From the IMG/VR virus record IMGVR_UViG_3300028835_002196, positions 1 to 64,000 of that record: DNA of 64,000 nucleotides. One strand, 5' to 3'. This stretch comes from a virus. Shown here in pieces: positions 58,701-64,000 of the stretch (position 1 is its first letter; each line of letters starts with the position of its first letter). The translations under genes were made by a program, and so were the position numbers. The notes under the pieces are model-generated. The model was not told the DNA's origin. It made no database searches and saw nothing but the letters and a program-made list of their open reading frames with translations.

Positions 58701-59354
58701 TTTATAACTATCCAAAATAAGACTTTTCTGATCCCAATAAGATGACCCACTCTCGGGTTCCTCACCTGTACTACCCTGAGATGCTGTCCAAAAATACCCA
58801 TTATGCCCTACAACATCGCCGGTAAGGTATGATTCTGTTGCCAGCCATTCTCCTGAATATTGTTGCACATCATCAAACCCATTAGCCATATACTGTATAG
58901 CCTTATCAATCTTCAAATATTTCGGCTCTTCATTATTATCTGTCCAAAAAAATTTCCCGTTCAGTACTCTTGCATTATATACAGGATACAGAGGATCTAA
59001 TTTCATAACGCCATATGTTCCTATGAGATCCTTAAATATTATAGCCGTTGTTTCATTATTAGCATCGATCACGATCACGAAGTCAGCTACCGTTGGCTCA
59101 TGATATAATAAATAAATCTTATCAAATTCTTTATCCACAGCTCCCCCTATACATTTGGAAGCCGAAGAAACCGGACCCCCCGCAACACTTTTAAGCAGCG
59201 GAGACTGTATCGCTTCCAACATGCCCCCGTAAGCAGCTATAGAAATACCAGACCTCATGTTCAAAAGACTTCTATAATCTTCTTCCGGAACATCTTTGTC
59301 GTGATCATCCGAATTAAGTCCTCCCCTAAACCTTTGTCGTACTTCTTTTATCAT
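55758..59354 (-). CDS. Tail nozzle/stabilisation protein with carbohydrate-binding module
   Basis: 1198 aa. The opening RQRFRGGLNSDDHDKDVPEE, then DYRSLLNMRSG, is the GGLN-D ... YR-ALN-R pattern of phage nozzle/stabilisation proteins (P22 gp10-like, crAss muzzle-like). Residues about 168-208 (GEWLATESYLTGDVVGHNGY ... YW) look like a ChiC-type carbohydrate-binding module inserted in the nozzle. The rest is beta-rich with many Tyr/Asp. The palindromic leader copy 3 sits on the start codon. Virion tail component that may touch surface glycans. Confidence 0.7.
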   Translation of the reverse strand: MIKEVRQRFRGGLNSDDHDKDVPEEDYRSLLNMRSGISIAAYGGMLEAIQSPLLKSVAGGPVSSASKCIGGAVDKEFDKIYLLYHEPTVADFVIVIDANNETTAIIFKDLIGTYGVMKLDPLYPVYNARVLNGKFFWTDNNEEPKYLKIDKAIQYMANGFDDVQQYSGEWLATESYLTGDVVGHNGYFWTASQGSTGEEPESGSSYWDQKSLILDSYKPQLFIEDVLFIATPPIDPATYTYITDTSRKSNNLRGNLYQFAYRWIYDDFRKSVFGPVSNITLPEGDESHDGEPNEDTSVNNRIDINYGSGGSGVVHIEIIFRSSKDLSTWYRVTVVNKYDDNDYQTLRDYQDRVYSFFDDIVPYAISDTEVYKPFHYVPQKAGFLEIIEDNHIIFADPTEGYPEVKLGVVVEKSIVGDTTDPVIITMQVEVISWDLAPDPPNPLQEEGHYMIILPEKGYVGSVYKIVEYSNNYTVVKTATYIMLSGDEAGYPNSVRDALVTECGVQGIDVDTCYSYLTLDGIICFNRHIVQLGQIENYYETIGYKVEGQVQDPGELIAKYINLKAGATHGLGMVYYDDRRRQNPVSVTKEMGVYLDFYNDDRGSGNLEHDKHWQIKLIINHIPPPWATHYHIVYTGNLSMSYWIQARINSVEFQTDYIEININDWIDSVKNAYRNFEVDRYDFQNGDRLRVIGYIDSGSFTMYDRYIDVEVIGTDPEDSDILRIQRYLDDTDLTVDHMVEIYRPKRTTTANLYFEIAQKYPIIVTGDGPIHGGDVDQTINSYGQNITGAEVTVVANDSYKYRRELLDVTQFYCESAHLSDYTRPSNLIGLGFPKIESDLARQVRMKNRIRFGGILSIGTKNNQIADFEYGDYTDLPEKHGGIYGLQEVGFVLKIIQAHKIWSIYIKRTSSFNPDGSENIILTNTILGTKRPSTQNWGTQNPESVLAHERHLYFWDRSTAKFIRDSANGPFAVSSYKMRTYFRNLSDTIGNETDVRCIVGVNEGFEEIFAHWFWDGQHRQTMVFNEDKKRWTHGTNEGVDRYINFGNTLISTINNKIFIHNRGSNYNQYDGSVYNPSIIFVVNVDPDQVKIWKAMSIKANRKFYNESSDALQVPADPNYPLGMETRFPESLLEAKEGIYYAPVMKDMNTPRAGWSADQKAINGREMRGQVLIVELENDGNDGEFYLLENIRIRYTDSETS

Positions 59355-59366
59355 TGTTTTTACAAT
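59352..59366 (-). promoter_or_regulatory. Palindromic start-codon leader (copy 3)
   Basis: Third exact copy of ATTGTAAAAACAATG, over the start of the nozzle gene. The three carriers are one late structural gene and two early accessory genes. Confidence 0.4.
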
Positions 59367-59371
59367 TTTAA

Positions 59372-60136
59372 TTACCTGCGTTTGGGTGACTGTTTAAGCA
59401 TTTTATACATAATGTCCCTGTATTCATCCATTGTAGGAGTGAATACAAAAGATCTTAATTCCATAACATCCCTGTCATAAAGTTTTTCCCTGCGTGTTTT
59501 TTCGTGACCAGGAATTCTTTTATCAAATTCCCCTAATTGCCAGTGCGTCCATGACAATAATGGTTTAACTGCTGGTCTTGGAATAGTCGTTGATGAGGTT
59601 AAAGATACTCCACTACTGACATACTCAAGTACAATTTCTGATCTTGGTACCTCCGGTGTAAAAATAAATTGTCTCATTTCTTCATCATACCGGAAATATG
59701 CTACATTATACCCCCCACTCATTCCATAAAGAGCTCCTACATATTTCCCGCCCTTAAAATGACTTACAAAAGAAGATACGTTACCAGGATCCGCACTATC
59801 AAGATGTCCAACATCTTTACCGTCTGGGAATTTTCGGGGCAATAACATGTTTTTTCTCTTTGTCAGTGTAACTAATTTTCCATTAACCGGAATCCCCACC
59901 TTAACCCAATCAATAAAATCCGAAGGAACATTAACTATTTTTGCCTCATCCATATACAGATATTCCACCTCTATATTTGTAGTATGATACAGGTTCAGGT
60001 CAGTAAACCCTTCTATCACTATCTGAGCAAGACGTTTATAATTTCTCATTGAATAGTCATTTATCCTGTTAAGATAAGACATCACCACAAATTTGAGGTT
60101 AACCAACCCTGCTGTTTTAGTATTTGCTAAACTCAT
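59372..60136 (-). CDS. Tail ring/adaptor-type structural protein
   Basis: 254 aa. LNRINDYSMRNYKRLAQIVI followed by EGFTDLNLYHTTNI and VNVPSDFIDWVKVGIPVNGK forms the layout of head-tail ring proteins in crAss-like and T7-like phages (R-Y-R-L-x-Q-I-I-EGF, DFI-W-VGI). Mixed beta C-terminal part. Start overlaps upstream stop by 4 bp. Confidence 0.6.
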   Translation of the reverse strand: MSLANTKTAGLVNLKFVVMSYLNRINDYSMRNYKRLAQIVIEGFTDLNLYHTTNIEVEYLYMDEAKIVNVPSDFIDWVKVGIPVNGKLVTLTKRKNMLLPRKFPDGKDVGHLDSADPGNVSSFVSHFKGGKYVGALYGMSGGYNVAYFRYDEEMRQFIFTPEVPRSEIVLEYVSSGVSLTSSTTIPRPAVKPLLSWTHWQLGEFDKRIPGHEKTRREKLYDRDVMELRSFVFTPTMDEYRDIMYKMLKQSPKRR

Positions 60137-60768
60137 TGTTTGGCTATATTATCGTTAATTTGATCTTCCGGAGCCATAGCAGACATCCTCTCCACGATAA
60201 GATCTACAACTGCCAGATCTTGCCCTGCCGGCATGGGTATTTCATCAAAATCATCATATTGACTAAGTGGCAAAAGCATCAATACTGCTATTTTTAATGT
60301 ACTAAGATCGGGCTGATCATAATAGATCCTGTACACGTTGCCCTCGTACTTTTCAATCCAAAAGGAAGGAACATCGTCCACTCTTCCCACGTCTAATACT
60401 GTAAAAACCGCTTGCGAATTGCTATCCACATGGGCAAACGGATTTGTGGGATCGTTCTGTGGATACAACATTCGTATACCTAAGTTTTCAGGCAACCTTA
60501 CGGGAGGAAATGGTAATAAAGAATATTTTAGGTTTCTATCAGTATCATCGCTAACATCAATATTCCTAAAAGTCCTGGCATACATATCAAGCTGAGAAAA
60601 ATCCTGATTCTTCACGCCTTCTTCATAAGTATCCCTGATAAGTTTGTTATAAGCAGCCTCGATATGCTTTTCAATTATTGCTCCATGGTACCTGCTCTTA
60701 ACATCTGCGGTCGTATCACCCCCTGAAAGACGTGATTCAACCATTTCTATTAACACTTGTTTCCTCAT
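60133..60768 (-). CDS. Structural protein, ring/connector candidate
   Basis: 211 aa. Helical N-terminus (AIIEKHIEAAYNKLIRDTYE), beta centre (FWIEKYEGNVYRIYYDQPDL), helical end (LAVVDLIVERMSAMAPEDQI). This alpha-beta-alpha order is typical of head-completion and ring proteins. Single-base overlap with the next gene. Confidence 0.55.
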   Translation of the reverse strand: MRKQVLIEMVESRLSGGDTTADVKSRYHGAIIEKHIEAAYNKLIRDTYEEGVKNQDFSQLDMYARTFRNIDVSDDTDRNLKYSLLPFPPVRLPENLGIRMLYPQNDPTNPFAHVDSNSQAVFTVLDVGRVDDVPSFWIEKYEGNVYRIYYDQPDLSTLKIAVLMLLPLSQYDDFDEIPMPAGQDLAVVDLIVERMSAMAPEDQINDNIAKQ

Positions 60769-61490
60769 TAAATTCCTTTCGCTTTTTGCATTTCTGCATA
60801 TTGTATAAGGTCCTGTTTAGTAAGATTCATCCCCAGGTAACTCATCATGATCCTTACCAGGTCCATGTGTTTCTCTTTTCCCCATTCAAATTCAGTAGAT
60901 GTCCCCGAAGCATAAATTATCTCATTATCTACAATTGTATAATCAAACACCGGCTCAACAGGCATTCTATAATAATGAATATCCACGGCATTAATTGTGT
61001 TAGGATAAAGGTCAAACCGGTCATTCGGAGATTCTGTCATATTCCTTCTCATCACGGTAACAGGATATTTTGCCGATGGTGCTTTAGTGAAATTTCCCCT
61101 CCTGTCTGCCAGCTCACTCTCACGGAGCAATTCGACCGGTCGGGGAAATGTTCGGGCTTGCCCGTCTACTGTAGTCTGCCAATTATAAGTCATAGAATCC
61201 CAATACACATAACCCGTTGGTATTGCAAAAGCCCCGCTACTAACAGCTTGATCAAATACATGTAGCTTGAAAGCACTTATCTCTGCCAAGGCTTTATGGT
61301 TCATTTCAAAATATTCCCTGGCCACCGGTGTTCCTGGTTGGTATTCCTCCGGTAATCCCGTAACTTTTTTAAACAAGTCAATATTTGCAGCTATAATAGC
61401 CAACTTATAATGTTCGGGCTTAAAAAAATTGCCATTAAAATCTTTATCACCAATAAATTTGATAAAATCATACATTTGCATTAATGTCAT
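60768..61490 (-). CDS. Structural protein, ring/connector candidate
   Basis: 240 aa. HYKLAIIAANIDLFKKVTGL at the N-terminus, then PVTVMRRNMTESPNDRFDLY and ending helix LVRIMMSYLGMNLTKQDLIQ. Same general layout as its neighbours at 60133 and 59372, consistent with stacked rings. Alternative starts at 61481 and 61475. Confidence 0.55.
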   Translation of the reverse strand: MTLMQMYDFIKFIGDKDFNGNFFKPEHYKLAIIAANIDLFKKVTGLPEEYQPGTPVAREYFEMNHKALAEISAFKLHVFDQAVSSGAFAIPTGYVYWDSMTYNWQTTVDGQARTFPRPVELLRESELADRRGNFTKAPSAKYPVTVMRRNMTESPNDRFDLYPNTINAVDIHYYRMPVEPVFDYTIVDNEIIYASGTSTEFEWGKEKHMDLVRIMMSYLGMNLTKQDLIQYAEMQKAKGI

Positions 61491-61493
61491 AGC

Positions 61494-62063
61494 TTACTTT
61501 TTTTTCTTTTTATCGGGTTTTGATATTTTTTTCTCTTCTTTAAATTCGATAATAAATAAAACCCCATCCATAGCACTCTGGGGAAGATCATCCGGCACCA
61601 AATTAAAAGGAATCAGGTAAGGCTCAAAATCGCTCTCCTCTTCAAGAAAATCATTAAATTTTTCAAGCTGCTCTTTCCTTTCCTTAATTTCCTTTTTGTA
61701 TTTATTCTCTAGTTTTTCAAAAGCCCGGGAATATTCACTATCGGGATCGCCCTGCCCCTCTATATCATATCTTTCTCCTTTCACCCGCCCTTCTACAGTA
61801 GGAATAATAATGTTTTTACCTTCTTCGTCTTTGCGACAAAACTTCTTGCTCAGCCCTTGTTCTTCCTTTCGATACTTACTATAATCCTCCGAGGACTTAA
61901 TCGCTTCCTCTACATCTTTAAGATGATTATTAAGCATCCATTTGTTCTTACTAACAGCAAGTTTAAAATTAATAATACCTTTTTTCTTCACATTCTCATA
62001 AGATACCTTGTCAGGAACAGCATTTAAACCGTCTCTCATTACATACAATTCGTCATTTTTCAT
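61494..62063 (-). CDS. Charged helical protein of the structural block
   Basis: 189 aa, Lys/Glu-rich and mostly helical (EDYSKYRKEEQGLSKKFCRK, KKEIKERKEQLEKFNDFLEE), ending in a run of lysines. Lies between ring and fibre genes. Assembly or tail-associated role by position only. Confidence 0.55.
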   Translation of the reverse strand: MKNDELYVMRDGLNAVPDKVSYENVKKKGIINFKLAVSKNKWMLNNHLKDVEEAIKSSEDYSKYRKEEQGLSKKFCRKDEEGKNIIIPTVEGRVKGERYDIEGQGDPDSEYSRAFEKLENKYKKEIKERKEQLEKFNDFLEEESDFEPYLIPFNLVPDDLPQSAMDGVLFIIEFKEEKKISKPDKKKKK

Positions 62064-62100
62064 AACTATAACTATTTAATTAATAAAAAAATACAATATA

Positions 62101-64000
62101 TCAATTTTTTAAAAGTTCAACTTCATCTTCCAGGTCTTTAACTCGTTTCTCTAACTGAATTATTTTATCCTCATGTGACTTAGTAATATTATAATGCTGC
62201 TTAATTCCTGCCATCATAACAGGAATTAATTTTGATGGGGATATCATCTTATAATCTGATTCAGGGTCAACAGAAACCATATCAGGAAATATCTGCTCAA
62301 CTTCATCAGCAATCCAGCCATGAGATTCAAGTTTATTAGAATCCCTTTTCCAATTGTATACCCGATATTGCATCTGTTTAATAATACTCAATCCATCAAT
62401 ATTATAATCTTTTATGTTTTCCTTTAATGTAATATCAGATGTAAAAGCAAATTGAATAGAATCAGTATCGTAATTTATATTTGCAATACCACCATAATCT
62501 CCGTCAAAAAATTTAATAGGATAATTATTAGTTGAAACAACATCTTCGCCACATTGAATCCCGATTCCCCACCTAGTAGTAAAACCACCATCGTTGAAAA
62601 AAAATCCTGCATATCCTGCAGCAACAGCCGTATTTGCTGTTATTCTACCTGTAACAGTCGCTCCTACAGAAGTCGTTTCAAATTTCTTCACTCCAGCATA
62701 ATAAAAATCCACTGCCCCGTCAGGATCGGCATAAATTAATGCTTTGTTTGAACCAGCAGCATTTTCACCTTGCATTATAATACGACCACCGTGTTTAAGA
62801 CTTCTTATAAAGAAATCTGTATCATCGTGATATATTCTGCTAACATCTGTTCCAAATAATATGTAATCACTAACTCCAAGATATATATAAGCGTTACAAT
62901 AAAGATTGCCTGTAAATCTTCCTGTTCCGTTTACGTCTAATATGTAAGAAGGTGTTGAATCCAAGATTCCAACTTTTCCATCGTTTAGCATAGTAATTAC
63001 ATTACTACCAAGAGCATAATTGTAAAAAAACATACTGTCATTACTACTTTCAAACTTTTGTAGCCATTTATTAGCTCCATCATCTTGAAACTGAAGACGG
63101 ATATCATTACCTGCCCCACCAGCATCAAGATTCAAATAGCAATGTCCTGCATTTGCCTCTAAATTAAGTGTGGCAGATGTTGCTCCATAAATATCTAATA
63201 AAGAACCTGTTATTCTTACTCCTGTTGAAGTTGTTTCAAGTTTTAGAGCAGTAGGAGCAGTTGAACCATATCTTAATTGAACCTCAGTTGTAGTTAAATA
63301 CAACAATGAATTAACAGAAGCCTGAGCAAGCCCATTTGTTATAAAACACATATAACCACCCGCAGTAGCAGCTTTAATATAATTTGCAGAATTTCTTGTA
63401 AAGTCTATTGTTTGAGGTAATATTTGTGTTTCATAAGTTGCCCCTTTTACTTTAAAGGTTGTTCCATCAAAAATAAGATTTGTTTCAGAAATTAATTTTC
63501 CATTTGCATCTGTTGTAATAAGAGCATTATCATTATTTAAAGTTCCAATAATTACATCATCTGTAAATCTTCCTGTTCCAGTTACGTCTAATGAATAAGT
63601 AGGATCATTATTATTTATCCCTAATTTAGTAGCACAATATGTTTTAAGATCACTAATGAAAAATAAAATATTACCCCCCCCACTAGTACTAGTATCTGAT
63701 AAAAAGTAAAAATGATTTTCTAGAAAATCGTCATTTTGATCTACATTGAAATAAATATTTTGATCACCAGCAAACAATAAATTACCACCACTAAAACTAG
63801 GTCCTGCAGCTACACTTTTTGTACTAGTAAGAGTATCTGTAAACCTCCCTGTTCCGTTTACGTCTAATTGATACGAAGGAGAATCATCGTTAATTCCAAC
63901 TTTTCCATCTGATAGTATTCTTATTCTTTCAGAACCACCTGCAAATAACTTCATATTATCACCTATGGCACCAATTCTTACCTTTGCATTATCAGTTGTA
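62101..64000 (-). CDS. Tail fibre with S74 intramolecular chaperone (N-terminus beyond window)
   Basis: The frame is open to the right edge; an ATG at 63954 is internal (reads ...VRIGAIGDN-MKLFAGG). At least three repeats of the form VGIxxxxPxYxLDVxGTGRFT mark a beta-structured fibre. The C-terminal ~110 residues are the S74 endosialidase-type chaperone: TSDITLKENIKDY holds the conserved Ser-Asp and Leu-Lys, then YNWKRDSNKLESHGWIADEV, and a terminal coiled coil. The chaperone trimerises the fibre and normally cuts itself off at that Ser. Receptor-binding role. Confidence 0.88.
   Translation of the reverse strand, partial: TTDNAKVRIGAIGDNMKLFAGGSERIRILSDGKVGINDDSPSYQLDVNGTGRFTDTLTSTKSVAAGPSFSGGNLLFAGDQNIYFNVDQNDDFLENHFYFLSDTSTSGGGNILFFISDLKTYCATKLGINNNDPTYSLDVTGTGRFTDDVIIGTLNNDNALITTDANGKLISETNLIFDGTTFKVKGATYETQILPQTIDFTRNSANYIKAATAGGYMCFITNGLAQASVNSLLYLTTTEVQLRYGSTAPTALKLETTSTGVRITGSLLDIYGATSATLNLEANAGHCYLNLDAGGAGNDIRLQFQDDGANKWLQKFESSNDSMFFYNYALGSNVITMLNDGKVGILDSTPSYILDVNGTGRFTGNLYCNAYIYLGVSDYILFGTDVSRIYHDDTDFFIRSLKHGGRIIMQGENAAGSNKALIYADPDGAVDFYYAGVKKFETTSVGATVTGRITANTAVAAGYAGFFFNDGGFTTRWGIGIQCGEDVVSTNNYPIKFFDGDYGGIANINYDTDSIQFAFTSDITLKENIKDYNIDGLSIIKQMQYRVYNWKRDSNKLESHGWIADEVEQIFPDMVSVDPESDYKMISPSKLIPVMMAGIKQHYNITKSHEDKIIQLEKRVKDLEDEVELLKN

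Noticed and set aside
1-64000. Integrase, attachment site or other prophage markers
   Set aside because: No recombinase motif (tyrosine or serine) and no tRNA-end repeat was seen; lifestyle cannot be judged from this window alone.

Overview
The window is a 64 kb piece of a tailed-phage genome whose host is very probably in the phylum Bacteroidota. The phage assignment rests on a T7-type primase-helicase, a RecT/YqaJ recombination pair, an amidase lysis cassette, giant ejection-type virion proteins, tail proteins and an S74-chaperone fibre. The host assignment rests on promoters: four sites match the Bacteroidota primary-sigma pattern TTTG-N20-TAnnTTTG with an identical spacer (one with a single mismatch in TAnnTTTG), and a fifth has one mismatch in the upstream box. 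Genes also have A-rich leaders without Shine-Dalgarno sequences. The proteins (large nozzle protein, ring-like proteins, multi-domain cargo proteins) suggest a short-tailed phage of the broad crAss-like/podoviral kind. Terminase, portal and capsid genes are outside the window, so this is inference. No integrase, tRNA or CRISPR array was seen.

Layout. (1) 1-1763, minus: an edge-truncated gene, a GroES-like protein and two small proteins. (2) 1840-12042, minus: many small accessory genes. These include a Tad2-type anti-Thoeris fusion, a probable ~400-nt structured RNA with its own promoter and terminator, a run of secreted proteins with four Tat-type leaders, an SSB with a DDDDLPF tail, a deoxyribosyltransferase-like enzyme, and a RAMP-like phage protein bracketed by arrays of 5-nt units of form NNNAC. 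(3) 12043-12694: a regulatory gap with four direct repeats and a promoter, followed by a plus-strand winged-helix regulator. (4) 13245-15380, minus: a RadC-like protein and companions. (5) 15531-21651, plus: small genes and a C5 cytosine methyltransferase, started from a divergent promoter pair. (6) 21583-35251, minus: a replication, recombination and modification operon (primase-helicase, YqaJ exonuclease, RecT-like annealing protein, PolX-like enzyme, two methyltransferases, radical SAM enzyme) driven from a strong promoter at 35249-35280. (7) 35380-64000, minus: late genes (frameshifted spanin-like gene, ECF sigma factor, amidase, holin candidates, a 2876-aa polyvalent protein, a 1883-aa internal protein, nozzle and ring proteins, fibre).

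How it fits together. Early and replication genes use host-type promoters. No such promoter was seen in the late block, which encodes its own ECF sigma factor, so a sigma-switch programme is plausible. Counter-defence appears layered: Tad2, a virion-borne methyltransferase-helicase fusion resembling P1 DarB, and several DNA methyltransferases.

The most unusual signal is the set of four pentamer-phased arrays (92 units; position 5 is C in all, position 4 is A in 89 and G in 3). They lie on both sides of the RAMP-like gene and match no repeat class I know. Three genes look damaged or unusual at the sequence level: an MmcB-like nuclease with a deletion and frameshift, a spanin-like gene split at a T5 homopolymer, and a methyltransferase whose first catalytic motif lies upstream of any ATG.
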